A stretch of 64,000 bases of DNA from Excoecaria cochinchinensis. Lineage: Eukaryota; Streptophyta; Magnoliopsida; Malpighiales; Euphorbiaceae. The stretch lies in assembly GCA_947683425.1 (NCBI GenBank), contig CANTUQ010000037.1, positions 3,224,001 to 3,288,000 of the forward strand, written 5' to 3'. This document shows positions 43,240 to 55,860 of the stretch, in pieces. Within the stretch, counting starts at the first letter, position 1. The number at the start of each line of letters is the position of its first letter. Made by a program: the position numbers and the translations under genes. The notes beneath the pieces are model-generated. The model saw nothing but the letters and a program-made list of their open reading frames with translations, searched no databases and was not told the origin of the DNA.

Positions 43240-46200
43240 TCACACCCCAAATCGGGTCTAGTCGGAATGTGCATGACAAGTCAAAATTTCAAGGGTAATT
43301 CGGTAATTTGCGCATGAGAATATTGGACATTTAGGGAATTTAGTGCAACAATTAATCTAATATGTTAAGTGGAGGAAGTATCTAGTGAAGTGTGAGTATT
43401 GTACCAAGGCATTAAAATATCTACTTAAGTAATTATGTGGTGTATGGTGCCTTGGTGTTTGAAAGTCAAAGGAGGAATTATTGGTCCAATGAGAGCTTGC
43501 CAAGTGGATTTTGGTTGGTGGGCATTAAATGAAAGAAAAGAAGAAAGGGGAAAATAAGGAGAGAGAACATAGGAATCCTACATTCCCGTTCTCCTCCCTC
43601 TTTCAGCTCCTTCTCCTCTTTCTTTTCTCCATTCCTGCCTTTCCTCCTTGCTTTCCTTTTTGACTGGAGTTTGTGCTTGCTTAGAGGTGATTTTGATAGA
43701 GATTTGGAACAAGATTGAAGAGGTATGTGTTTGGGTTTAAGGTTTCCTGCGTTTTGGGTTTATCTTTTTCTTCTTCTTCTGGTTTTTGTTTAAGCTTGGG
43801 TTTGAAGAGTAATTTCTGGGTTTTGATTTGTGCAAGTTTTGGGTGGAAAGAGGAAGCTCAAGGGGAAGGAAAAGATTGAGGATTGAAGCTTGAAGAGGGA
43901 TTTTGGATCTTCAATTCTAGGTTTGGGAGCCTTATTTGTTGTATTTTAAGTTTGGGAGCTTTAATTTCTGCATTTGAGTTTTGGGTTGTCTCTACCCTAA
44001 TTCTTCTTGGATCATGAGTGTGTTTATGTTTAATTTCCGGAATTTGTAGGTGTTTGTATGAGTTTATGCATGTAATTGTTTGGGTAATTGTGTTAGTAAT
44101 GCATGTCTATAATTGAATTGAATGTATATGAGGTTTGGTAGTGAGAATGCATGAGTTTGGGAATTTGTGTTTTAATTTCATTTTGTGAATTTTTGTCATT
44201 TGGATGAATTCTGGAAATTTGATGTTCTTGATGCTTATAAGGGTATATATGTTATGGGTTTTGATCTTGATGTGTTAGAAGGCTTTAACTTAGCTTAATG
44301 AACTTGATTGTGTTCTTGAGTGAGATGATGATGAATAGTGCTGATGTTTCAAATTGTGTAAATTAATGTTGTTATTGGCATGATTTAATTGGAATTCTTG
44401 GTATAGATGTTGTGTTTGATGTTGTTAATGATGTGTGGGTGGCTGGAGATGAGTTAAGTTGATATTTTGAAGTTTGGTTTGAGATTTGGGTGTTGTGAAG
44501 AGGAATTTTCTACAGATTTTTCATGTAAGGGCTGGAATTCACGACTCTGTCACGAGTGCGACATTATCGCGAGGTCGCCATAGAGCCCGGTGAAAGCAGC
44601 CCTCGCACACCTTCGAGCTCTCCGCCGAGTCGCGCAGCAACGCTCCTGTCGCAAGTGCGATAAAAAGCTCATTTGCCGATCCGTTTTGGAGCAGCCTCTG
44701 TCGCGAGCGCGCCCACGGCGCGAGCGCGATGGAGCAGCTGGGCAGCTCACTATCGCGAGCGCGACAGCGAGTTGATTTTGCTTCCCCGCAATGTCGCGAG
44801 GTTTGCTGTGGTCGCGACTTGGGCAAGTTCGCCTCTGTCGCGAGCGCGACAATTGTCGCGATCACGACAGTGATCCTAGTTTTGCCTTATTTTCTGATTT
44901 TGTCTTCTCTTCTAAAATGAATTTCCAATGGTTTCTTCATGAGTTTTACCCCTGTATGCTGTATAAAATGCTTATTATTATATGTGTAATATTATGAATC
45001 CTTCATGACTAATGATATGCTATGATTTAGAACCTGAATTGTGTTATGTATGGTTTCCCATATTTGATTCTGATATGCTTTAGAATAATGAATAATGTTG
45101 AAGTGTGTGTCTGGATTATATCATATGCTTGGCAATGTGAATTGTATGACGTGTGTCTGGCATTAGGAAGATATTTATATGTCTATTAAACTTTGGTTTA
45201 TACATGATGATATATATACTTATATAAATGTATAATGTGATTCGAAACATGATTTGTTTTACGCATGACCTGCGAGAGTCAGTCTAGTGGATAGTTAGGC
45301 ATGCCTAATAGAGTTCTTTAGTTGCAGCGGCCTTTTGGACGTTTGGACCCTGATCAGGTCCCTGTTTTATTCCTCGCGAACCCTTTAATGTGTATGGATC
45401 TTGTTTAAGGTCCCCTTTGAAAAATGTTTTTGAATGTGGAAAAATGATGTTGCTTTTCGATTCGTACCCGTAAGGTACCGCTATGCATCGATTCGTACTC
45501 GTAAGGTACCGCCATGCATCGATTCGTATCCTTAAGGTACCGCCATACGTACACTCGTTATCCACTATTTTGGGTCAGCAGGTATTTTGGGTCAGAATGT
45601 GATACCCGAATGAGTATGATTTTGGACATGCGAATCAACTATTTATCCGAAAGTGATTATGAATCTCGGAACGGGGTTAATATGACTCAATCATGTATAT
45701 TGTATATGTACATCGTAAAATATGTATACTGCTCTTCCGTATAATGATGAGATAAATTAATGTGTATATGAATGTGAGCTAGAATTTCTGAATGCTATGG
45801 TTAATTCGTATGTATATTAATGTGGTTTTGTGCTGTTAACTGTTACGATATATATGTGAATTAGTATGAGTATGAATATGATCTTGATCTAGCAAATGCA
45901 ATGAATTTAATATTATGCTATATGTTTCTTTGGTCTCAGCTACCGTGGTATCTTCGGCATGTTGTCATGTGTTCATGTTTCATGGCATGATATTTTATGA
46001 ATTAGAGTTGCGCAGGGGAAGTGTGGTGTTTTGGACGTTGTCCCTTGGGTTTTGGCTAATGTGTGTGTGTTATGGCCTGACAAAATTATGTTTAGATAAC
46101 TAGTGTTCTTGGCATGATAGTTGGGCGCGTTATTGCATGGTAATTGTATTGCATGTGAATGGGTTTTCAGTTAATGTATGGGTACTTGGGTATGATAATT

Positions 46201-46997
46201 GCATGTGTGAATCTCATGGAACTATGCACGGTAAGGTACTGATATCTGATACCCCCGGTAAGTATATGCGTGTGAGAGTGTATGTAGTTCTTATCGTGTA
46301 TGGTATTCTGTCTGCTTTATTTTGTTTTCGACATGAGTATAGGGATATGGATAGGAGCTTCTGAATGAATGCCTCTACTACGCAAGCATGATTATGTATG
46401 TGTTGTGAATGTCTGCATACGTCATTTTGAATGTGTTATGCCTTAACGACCATTGTGAATGGCCATCCATATTGCTTGTGTGTTCTCCCCACTAAGCATT
46501 ATCGCTTAGCACAGGCTTTTTTCCCGTGCAGGTGGCAGGTTTGGTTCGGTTCGAGTCGTGCATTTGCAAGGTCGGCCACATAGGAGTTAGAAGTTTTATA
46601 TTTTGCTCAGCTTCTGTATTTTGGGATTTTGTATTTCTATAGTCTTATGTGTATGTAATTATATGTAAGGATCTGGATGTAATATTTGGGCTATGTAATG
46701 TTATTATATTTATGTTTAAAGTTTGTTCCTCGGCTTTATCGTTCGCCCTATGCTTCCGCTGATTGAATGAGAGAATGGGGGTATGCATGTGCTTATGCTT
46801 GCGCTTAGTGCCTGTGTGTGTGTGAGTTAATGCATGACCAACTTTTGGCCCGCAAGATAAGTTTTTAATTATCCTGTATTTATGCATGTATGATTATGCA
46901 TGAATGTATGCTTCCGCATAGTGTATGTGTACATGTATGTGAGTGAGCATCGGTGGCACACCCGCGTCCTTCCAATGGGGACGTAGGGGCTGTTACA
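43240..46997 (+). mobile_element. Gypsy-type LTR 2 in CACTA 1
   Basis: It starts TCACACCCCAAATCGGG (the first bases of the usual TGTCACACCCC seem lost) and ends GGGGCTGTTACA. It resembles LTR 1 in order: CT-rich start region (43580-43650), palindromic-word island (44540-44870), repeated ATTCGTACCCGTAAGGTACC-like unit (45458-45545), hairpin motif (46486-46509). No primer site or internal sequence follows, so it is probably a solo LTR. No target duplication was found. Confidence 0.75.
45455..45550 (+). repeat. Three copies of a 32-34 bp repeat
   Basis: CGATTCGTACCCGTAAGGTA and variants start at about 45457, 45488 and 45520, each ending in CCGCYATGC or CCGCCATAC. Confidence 0.75.
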
Positions 46998-47171
46998 CCA
47001 TATTTAAAGACTGTTTGGTTTTTTCGTCACTAAATCCTATCTATAAAAATTGACGAAACCATTTTAGTGAAATTTTTTTTTCTATTGCTAAAAAGCTATG
47101 GCATTTTTTTTTTGTCGCTATTTAGTGAAAAAAAAAATTCATCGCTACATCGCGATTTTCTTTTAGTGTTT

Positions 47172-47950
47172 ATCCCCTTTTTGAATTGGAACTAACCCTG
47201 CCGAGCATTTTTTCGTCCTAAATCTCCCTAATGTTTTACTAATATATCCTTTCTGAGACAATCCCAACAATCCTTGTGCACTGTCACAGAATATTTCTAT
47301 TCTAATCACGTAGAATACCTCACCCATATCTTTCATTTCAAAGTTAGTAGAGAGAAATTTCTTTACATCATGTAATAAGCCCAAATCATTAGAAGCCAAA
47401 AGAATATCGTCAACATACAGTACCAAAGTAATGAACTTGCTTTGACAGACCTTCATATAGATACACCTATCAACAGTATTCTTTACAAAATCATAAGAGG
47501 TAATGGTATTATTGAACTTAAGATACCACTATTGGGAATCTTGTTTCAAACCATATTTTGATTTCTTTAATTTACACACCATATTGTTCTTTTTTGTAGT
47601 CACAAAACCTTCTGGTTGGTCCATATATATACTTCTTATTATAAGTCACCATTCAGAAAAGCGGTATTTATATCCATTTGGTAAAGCTCTAAATCATAAT
47701 GAGATACCAATGCCATAACAATTCTTAAAGAGTCATTCTTTGAAACTGGAGAGAAGGTCTCTTTAAAGTCAATTCCATCCATTTGAGTATAACCTTTGGC
47801 TACAGGTCTTGCCTTATACCTTTTAATATTGCCTTTCAACTCCCTTTTAGTCTTAAAAACCCATTTACAGCCTATTTGCTTTGAGCTTGCAGGTAACTCA
47901 ACTAGTTCCCAAACTTGATTATCATCTATAGATTTTAACTCTTCTTTCAT
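47172..47950 (-). pseudogene. pol: Copia B: reverse transcriptase
   Basis: The N-terminal half (47639-47950) reads WELVELPASSKQIGCKWVFK, YTQMDGIDFKETFSPVS and LYQMDINTAFLNGDL. The C-terminal half (47163-47456) has the catalytic motif in ITLVLYVDDILLASND and FEMKDMGEVFYVI. About 180 bp between the halves is decayed. It belongs to a copia family different from copia A. Confidence 0.92.
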
Positions 47951-48757
47951 AGCATTTAGCCATTTTTCAAAATTGATACATTTTGTGTCTTCCTTAAATG
48001 AGATTGGATCCTTATCAATGCCATTTTATGGCTTCTTTAAATGAGATTACATCCTTATCAATGTTTAATCACACTCGTGCTCAAGTGAATATACCACATA
48101 GTCATCTGATATAGTTGGTCTTTTATCCCTTATAGACCTTCGCAATGTTATTTCTTGTGGTATCACTTGATCATTTATGACTTGCACATTATTTACTAGT
48201 TCATTATTGACATTCTCTTCTTGTGGGTTTTGACTATTAACTTGTTGCTTTGGTATATTACGTGGTTATAATGCAACAAGAGGAACAACAACTTGAGAAA
48301 AGACACTTGGTGAAGGATTTTCCACCTAAATCTCTTGAATATCCACCTTTCATGGTTCCCCACTCGTACTATTTTGACCATTTTCAATGGACATAGCATT
48401 ACCAGACTCAATTATTCTTGTACCATGGTTAGGATAGTGAAATATATACACTTTGGGCTTTTTTGGATAACCAATGAAGTAACCACTAATGGTTCTTGCA
48501 TCAAGTTTCTTTTTTATAAGAATTATAAATCCTTATTTATACTGGGCAACCCCAAACATGATGGTGTCTCAAGCTAGGTTTCCTATCTATCCATAATTCA
48601 TAAGGTGTCACATGAACTACTTTACTAGGAACCCTATTAAGTAGATATACAATTGTCATTAATGCATACATCTATAAAGATAAAGTTATATTAGGGTAAC
48701 TTAACATACTCCTAACCATATACATAAGAGTATGGTTTCACCTTTGAACTAGACCAT
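47951..48757 (-). pseudogene. pol: Copia B: integrase C-terminal/linker region
   Basis: Fragmentary minus-strand frames include a stretch before RT with SISFKEDTK and short pieces near 48600 (VPSKVVHVTPYELWIDRKPS with a stop), the usual end of copia integrase. Heavily decayed; a duplication of AATGAGATTRSATCC occurs near 47996 and 48038. Confidence 0.6.
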
Positions 48758-49390
48758 CTATTGAGATGTATCGGGCATTATACACTGTGTACAAATGCCT
48801 TGACTTTGAAGTAGTTTCATTAATGGACATGGACATCGTCCATTTTTACCATATTTATCGTAATATTCACCACCTTTATTAGACCTTACTATTTTCATTT
48901 TTCTATGTAACTCATTTTCCACCTCATTAATGAACATTTCAAGAATGTCCACTGATTGAGACTTTTCATGCAATAAATAGATAAAACTAACTTGAATAAT
49001 CATCAATATAAAGGTGATAAAATCTTTTCACCACCTCAAGATGGAACATGAAATGGACCACATATATCAGTGTGTATTAATTCAAGTAACTTAATACTTA
49101 TTGTGGTTGAATTCTTAGATATGTGTTTGGTTGGCTTGCCTTTAATGCAATCCACACACACATCCTAATTAGTAAAATCTAGTTGAGATAATATTTCACT
49201 TTTCACTGACCTCATCACCCTTTCTCTATATATATGACCTAACCTTGATGCCACAAATAAGCACAGTGTTCATTATGTGCACTATGTTTGTTACCAATAT
49301 TATGTTCAACATGAAACAAGGATTCAAAATAATTAACATCAAGGTTGAAACGATATAAATCATCCATTAATGTATTAGAACCATAACAAT
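48758..49390 (-). pseudogene. pol: Copia B: integrase core and zinc motif
   Basis: Zinc-region remnants (49100-49260: CVDCIKGKPTKHISKNS, LLELIHTDICGPFHVPS) are followed by the core: FINEVENELHRKMKIVRSN, KGGEYYDKYGK and GICTQCIMPDT. Stops interrupt it. The right edge is the second CACTA insertion (AAT at 49388-49390). Confidence 0.85.
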
Positions 49391-52300
49391 CCCTACAAGA
49401 AAAATAGCCTTTAACGAAGGGAAATCCGCTCATTAAAAGTTAAAATCCAATCTTTAAAGACCAATAATGACCGAAAAATTTGGTAGGTAAAAGCCCCTTC
49501 GTTAAAGGTATAGACAATCGGATTTTGAATCCGATCATTAATGTCTTTAACGACCGGAACATTTTCAGTCATTAAATGCTGATTTTTAACAACCAAATTT
49601 TTCCTTCGTTGATTATGTTCACTTTTAATGAAGGAAATTCGAATCGTTGAGGATAACTTTTAGCTACCAGATTTTTCCTTCGCTGATTGTGTTCACTTTC
49701 AATAAAGTGAATTTCAGTCGTTGAAGATACGTTTTAGCAACCAGATTTTCCTACACTAATTGTGTTCACTTTCAACTATTTTAAAATGTCATAGCTAACA
49801 AACACAATCACTAATATATAATGCCTTCTGATTTCTCATAATACACTAGACATAGATACCAGAATGGTATTTTAAAATATAAACCATTTTATAATATTAC
49901 ATTTATGGTACATATCATTCACATATATTTTATACAAAAATATAATAAACTCTTTTCATATATTGAAAAAGAAAATTTACAAAGTATAGTCATATCTACA
50001 AAGTATAAAAACTATCATTGACAAGTTCAAGAAAACAACTCCTCTCTATACTAATTTATATTCAAACAATTTTTGAGAAAAATGTGAAAAATAAACCTCC
50101 TAACTTCGCTATCCAAAATTTTGAAGGCCTACAAAATGTATAACAAAAGCTAAAATTAATATTCACGGGCACAAACAAAAATATCAATAATAAAAAGTAT
50201 GGGCAATTTATGACCTTCGAGGTAGAGGAGCAATATATCTGCAATACCTTTGATGAGGTCAAGAAATTAAAAAATAAATAAAGAAATAATAAATTAATTT
50301 TAGAAATGCTAATACTGACAAAGTTGGAATCAAAGACAAATACTAATAACTATAATAGATTTAAGGTCATCATAGATACCATAGGACGGCACTTCAAAAA
50401 AAAATAGTCGTACAAGCATTGCCATAGTGATATAGGTCAAACAAGAAAACATATAAGGACACAAAGTCAAAATAAAGTTGCTTTAATGTGATCTGATGGG
50501 AGTGATCACGCCATTACTGAAATGTCTTCTTAAAATCTACTGGAATTTGATTAAATATGCAATATGGTTATTAAACTAAGAATCTCATTAAAGAAAACTT
50601 ACCATAAGCTATTGTTGCATGGTCTATCAAGTGCAAGAAGCTTATCCATGTTGGGAAACATTGACTGTATGTGGAAGAAAACTTTCAATCATTGAACTAC
50701 TAGTGTAGCAAAGTAAAACTTGACAGAATGCATAATCTAACTAGAAACACAACTTGAAAGAGAGAGAGATAGCAACTTCAAAAATACAATAGCATCCATC
50801 AAAACAGCCAGCCTTGCATCTATATACACATGAAATATAACTTCAATGAACTGACAAAAAAATTAGTGGTAGGCAATAGTCATCTTCATATTCATAAAAC
50901 TAGATAGTCCTCTTCATGAACAAAAATAAATATTTGGAGTACATCTGTTGAGTTAGTTAAGACATTAAAAATTACAATAAAAAAAGCAAGATTTGACTTC
51001 AAGAAGCTAACTCCCCATGACACCCCCTACTCCCAACCACCAATTACATGTTTCCCAACACTGAACAAAACCAGAAAAGCTTTGGCATGAACTTGTGTGC
51101 ATAGCTCATTTAAAAGATCTAAATAATAGCTAATCTACCTTAAATTCACATATGCACAATATCGATTAGAAAAAAGAAAAGATAATCAGAGTCATATATA
51201 TCAAAATTACCAAAAGCATATTGGATCTTTTATCCTGTCTCCTAAAACCTTGATGAACAAAATAAGCCGCCTACAAAATAGACCTATATATTAGTTCTGC
51301 AAGAGAACTCTCTTACAAACTTAAACTACTACCAAAGGCAAACTTGAATAGGCAGAAGTATTTCGAGAAGGCCAAATTTCCATAATAAGCTCAAAGAAGC
51401 TTCAGCATAACCGTATGCTAACATGTAGTCCATTTCTAGCAGAAACCTTCCCTGGGATAATTTGACACTACAGTTAAGTCAAGAACACTCAGATATGTAT
51501 TGAAATTTAGAAAAAAACTATAGAGTAAGCAATAAAAGCTTGAATACCTTATCAAGTCTTAAAATTGAGGTAGCAAATTCTTTTAGAAAATGAGTTCTTT
51601 CTCTTGAAAAGCGGAATCCCAAGCGAGCAGCAATTCTTATAGCACGAAGAATGCGAGTTGCAAAAAGATTGCAGTCACATGACTTTAAAGCTAGAAATGA
51701 TGACAAAAAGCACTAATGATGAGTGTGTACAAAAACCTAATAGAACAAAAGAACTTGTATCTTGTGTCTATGTTACATTAGAAAAAAGAAGTTAAGGTTA
51801 ATGTGGTTGAACTCACCGCAGTCCTCCTTAAAAGAATTACTTGCAGGGACTACAGTTCGCACCTTCACCCACAATATGAGAATGTTAGTGCAATTTACAC
51901 TGTGAAATGTCTAAATTAATGATAAACAAATCAATCTAGAGATACATGCACACTTTAGCCATTTTAATATCTTCTAGACCTCCCATGTAATCATATATTA
52001 TTTTTCCATATGAGTCAAACATCAACCTAAAAGTAATATCGGGCATGAGTTAAAAGCATGATCACAAAAAACATACTCTCTGTGTATTCATGCTAAAGAG
52101 ACAAAAACAAATCAATCTAGACATATTGAATTTTCATCCGCTAACCCATTAATGGTGAAATCCCTCTGCAAATTCCAATCCATGTCCAAATTGCAATCCC
52201 ATATACTCCACAAATTTTTCTATACATAACTATCATTACAGGACATATCATGCAAACTGCAACCTCAATATGAGCTCTTTATTAGAACATTTTATACCAC

Positions 52301-53789
52301 AAGAATGATCATTTAGAGATAAAAAAAAAAAAAGCAGGTAATGTATTATTCATTGCAGGTCCATTAGCTTTTAGAATGCCTTTTGCTCCTCTAGTGTTAT
52401 GCATATTTATTGGTACATATTTAAGTCTTAATAATTAAAATTTCAGTCATAGTACATAACTCCATGAATTTGTAACTGTAAGTCAAAAGTAATATCTAGT
52501 GTTAGAGGTCTTTTTTTCCTCCTGATGATCTCAACTCTGCAGTATTTTCTTTCAATAGATATTTCTTATTTGGATGACATGTTCTAGACCTCATTTTTTC
52601 GGCTCATACTCCATTAATTAACTTATAAACGCTTAATTCAGTACTCCTAATTCTTCAATTCACACATACTTTTGCTGGACAAACATGGCACATAGAATTA
52701 ACAATTTTAAATTATAGGTACAAAGATTCCCTAGATCTAAGATGGCATGAAAAGGCCAAATAATTTTAATTATGGATGCAGAGCTTCCCTAAATAGAAGC
52801 TAATAGTTGATATGGCTAATTTTCAAACAGATTACCTAGTTCAAAGGTAGATCTCCAATCTATCTGAACCTTAGTAATATGGGATATCTTAATTCAGTAT
52901 AATTAATAAACTAAATCACAAACTAAACTCGAAATTAAGCAATCTCCACTTGATCATCTACAACTTCTAACAAAACAAACTACAGTTTGGTCATTCCAAA
53001 CTTTAACCCAGCAAAACAATAATAGAAAGCGAGGTTTTAGCAATTGAAGACAGTGATTTAATAACAAAATGAAGCAAATACGAAATAGAAAGTAGAACCA
53101 AAATTCAACAATCTAAAACGATGGATCTTTATATATTTCCATTACACAAAGGCTAACATACAAATAAACAAACAAAAATCAAACAAAATTCAAATGCTGG
53201 TGCATTTTGCCTGCTATGGACCATCTTTTAATATTAATTTTATGATTAATCCCATATTGAAATCCGTTAAAAAAAATAAATAAAAATCAAATGCAAAGTT
53301 AAGGAGACAAACCTGTACCTACAGGGCTTCGAATGGTGCAGCGGCGGCAAGGCAGATGCACTGTGGTGAGGGAAGGGTGACGGTAGATGCGGGGCAGGTA
53401 CATGGCAATGAGGCACGGCGGCAACATGGGGTCAGATGAGGTGGCACAGTGGGCAAAAGAAACGCGAGGCAGATGGCAGGCGCGATGCGACGTCGGTACG
53501 GCGAGGGCAAGCGAGTCGGCAATCCACCATGAGACCTAATGTTTTTCGTATGTAGATGGGAAATGAATGTGATAACAAGGAAATTATTTTTGGACGTAAA
53601 TAGTTTAGGTGTGCTGTTATTTTCTTTTAAGGAAATAACGACCGAAATGAAACCCCTCATTAAATAATAATAATAAAATTTGAATTTTAACAACCGGATT
53701 AAATTCTCTTCGTTACTTATATCTTTTTACGATTGAATTTTTATCCTTTCGCTAAATTTTGGTCGTTAAAACTCAATTTTCTTGTAGTG
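49391..53789. mobile_element. CACTA transposon 2 (4.4 kb) carrying a host gene fragment
   Basis: The left end is CCCTACAAGAAAAATAG (second base mutated), the right end ATTTTCTTGTAGTG. AAT flanks both sides (49388-49390, 53790-53792). Subterminal zones (49400-49770 and 53640-53780) repeat AACGACCG/TTCGTTAAA-like words. No transposase is present. It carries at least seven exons of a nucleotidyltransferase-like gene (50603-52203) on the minus strand. A GC-rich patch at 53330-53520 could be the gene's or element's former promoter side (speculation). Confidence 0.9.
50603..52203 (-). pseudogene. Captured tRNA nucleotidyltransferase/poly(A) polymerase-like gene fragment (at least seven exons)
   Basis: Exons in order: about 52150-52203 (NLQRDFTING), 51954-52026 (LMFDSYGKIIYDYMGGLEDI), 51817-51862 (VRTVVPASNSFKEDC), 51548-51657 (RILRAIRIAARLGFRFSRE), 51344-51451 (EMDYMLAYGYAEASL, LLWKFGLLEILLPIQ), 51211-51270 (AAYFVHQGFRRQDKRSNMLL), 50603-50664 (FPNMDKLLALDRPCNNSLW). 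Phases join correctly across all introns, nearly all with GT..AG; the acceptor before 51657 looks mutated (AA for AG). RDFTINGLMFDP-like and RILRAIRIAARLGF-like motifs are hallmarks of the bacterial-type poly(A) polymerase/CCA-adding family, whose plant members act on RNA 3' ends. The N-terminal catalytic region and the C-terminus are not found, so it is a fragment. No internal stop was seen in the exons. Confidence 0.85.
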
Positions 53790-53792
53790 AAT

Positions 53793-54620
53793 ATTCTCAT
53801 TTATACAAAGATAAAACATCGTTTCCAATATTGAAAATAAAACCTATCTCATCCAACTTACTAACAGAAACTAAATTTCTTGCACATCTAGGAACATAAA
53901 GACACTTTTCAAAATCTAAACTACAACCAGTGTCTAAGATCAATTTGTATGTCCCAATTCCTTTTATTCGTGCCTTTATTTTGTTACCTATACACAGGAA
54001 CTTTTAAGTTCCATTTATGGTTTAGATTGAAATAAATCCCTTCATAACGTATGACAAATGAGTATTTGCACCTAAATCTAACCACCAAGTATTATTAGGC
54101 ACCTTAATAAGGTTTGATTTAAAACATACTGAAATGTAGTACTTACCTTTCCTTTCAAACCAAGCCTTTCTCTTAAGGCAATCTTTCTTGAGGTGACCAG
54201 CTTTCTTATAGAAGAAAAAACACTATACATTCTTTTTGGATTTGGCCCTCATTAACCTTCATTAGGGCTTTGTCCTTCTTCTTGTTCTATTTTTCTAGCT
54301 TTTATTTTCTACTGCTAGCTTCACTATTTACTGTACGATGCACAAAGTGTTCATTCATTTGTTTAATCTCCCTTCCTCTTGTACCAACATGCCCTTGATT
54401 TCTTAAAAGTTTCATTTCTCTTTTAGAGTGTTAAAATTCACTTGAAACTAACCAAATTCAAGAGGAAGTAAATTAATGATGAATTGTATTAAGAAGGATT
54501 CACTCACATTCATGCCCGTTGATTTCAGTTTTGTAGTTAGATTTGACGTGCCTGTTACATAATCATGGATTGGTTGCGACCAATCAAACTTTTTGGTTAT
54601 CAATTTGCTCATCAAGTCTC
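53793..54620 (-). pseudogene. Copia B: Gag end, zinc knuckle and protease
   Basis: The minus strand reads NVSESFLIQFIINLLPLEFG and LVQEEGRLNK (Gag), a knuckle remnant with FFFYKKAGHLKKDC (a Cys lost), protease-like WWLDLGANTHLSYV (DSGA changed to DLGA), then CLYVPRCARNLVSVSKLDEI. Several stops. The N-terminal Gag and 5' LTR are missing to the right. Confidence 0.85.
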
Positions 54621-55370
54621 CTACAATAGATAAATAAAGTATAAATTAAAATTATACTATTCTTTGTACCCTTATATGTCTAGATTTTACTAATTGGCTC
54701 TTCAAATATTGAAATCACACTCTTATTTTAATTTAAAACTAAAAATATGCATTTATCAATTAACAAATAATACAAAACCAAACAAATTATTAACAAACTA
54801 ATAATTTATTTTACAAGATAAAACTAAATGATGATGAATAGAAAAACCAATTAATCTTATAAAAAATATACTTTTTAAAATAATTCTTTTGTCTTATAAA
54901 AAAGAAATTAAAGATTTAATTTAATCCTTAAACTTTTTATTAAAGGTCAATTTTCTTAAAAATCAAAATTTGAAACAAATTTTCATGTAATTTTTAATGT
55001 ATGATTAATTCATTTCATGCCATCTAAATATTAGTTTTGTTCTCTTACTTTTTAAATAATTCACAGTATAATTGTAACAGAAATTCATACTTTGTAATAA
55101 AAATATATGGTACATAAAAATTCATGAAAAATAAAAAAAAAAGTTATACTTCCGCTAATGATATGAGCAAAAGTAAATTAAAAATTAGTTTTAGGACTCT
55201 TTAGCTAAGTCAAATTAAAAATAAAAATCTCCATAAAAATTTATTTCATTTTCTTAACTTTAAACGAATTTTCTTCATAGCCGCTCCAAATAAAATTTTT
55301 TGGCTCTGCTCCTAATTGCCATCCAAAGAATTTGAAAAAACCTTGTAAGAACGTACCAAAGATAAGTTCA
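54621..55370. other. AT-rich stretch, nothing recognised
   Basis: Low-complexity AT-rich sequence with no frame, terminal repeat or RNA gene that I can support. Confidence 0.5.
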
Positions 55371-55860
55371 TAATCCTACTCTTACTTATGCCCCTTAATT
55401 AATGGCGAGTTGTGAATTATTCGACTAACTAGAGATGGAGCTGACTACAAATACATCATAGGATCATGCTTAGCTACTACTTGCATTGTATATGACTAAA
55501 CGTAATGCATTAACTTCTTTAAAGAACTACTGCTAGGCAAATATTTTTAACCTCCACATACTTCTCTTCATATGAAATGAATTTCTTAGTTAAGTAGTAA
55601 ATAGCATACTCAACACCAAGTTCATCTTTATATGCCAATATAACGCATGCTGAACTCTTTTCTATTGATAAGTATAAAAACAAAAAGGTTTGCCTGATCT
55701 AGATGGCTAAATAATAGGCAAAATTTTCAAGTACTCTCTTATGGTGTCAAAGGTTTTCTAACAATCATCATTTCAATTAACTAGCTGGCATTTCCTTAAA
55801 AGGTTAAAGATTAGCTCGCAAATTATAATGAGCTTGGCAATGGATGTAAAACCCTTAAAT
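55371..55860 (-). pseudogene. Gypsy RT-RNase H remnant (Tat-like)
   Basis: The minus strand, across stops, reads CQLVN-NDDC-KTFDTIREYL, then SGKPFLFLYLSIEKSSACVI, KDELGVEYAIYYLTKKFISY and EEKYVEVKNICLAVV. This is the RT-RNase H boundary of Ty3/gypsy elements, of the AIYYLSKK type found in Tat/Athila relatives. It is heavily decayed and its borders are vague. Confidence 0.7.

Larger units (their letters stand above)
36938..47168. mobile_element. CACTA transposon 1 (10.2 kb, non-autonomous, with nested elements)
   Basis: It begins CACTACAAAAAAAATC and ends GATTTTCTTTTAGTG (reverse complement CACTAAAAGAAAATC). TTT flanks it on both sides (36935-36937, 47169-47171), the 3-bp duplication typical of CACTA elements. 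Subterminal regions (36950-37080, 42420-42660, 47020-47160) are full of GCTAAATTTAGC-like, TAGCGACGG-like and CGTCGCTA-like words, as expected for transposase binding. No transposase is seen. It interrupts copia B. Confidence 0.9.

Noticed and set aside
53319..53693. 124-codon minus-strand frame
   Set aside because: It overlaps the CACTA 2 subterminal repeats and a GC-rich patch; no domain seen.
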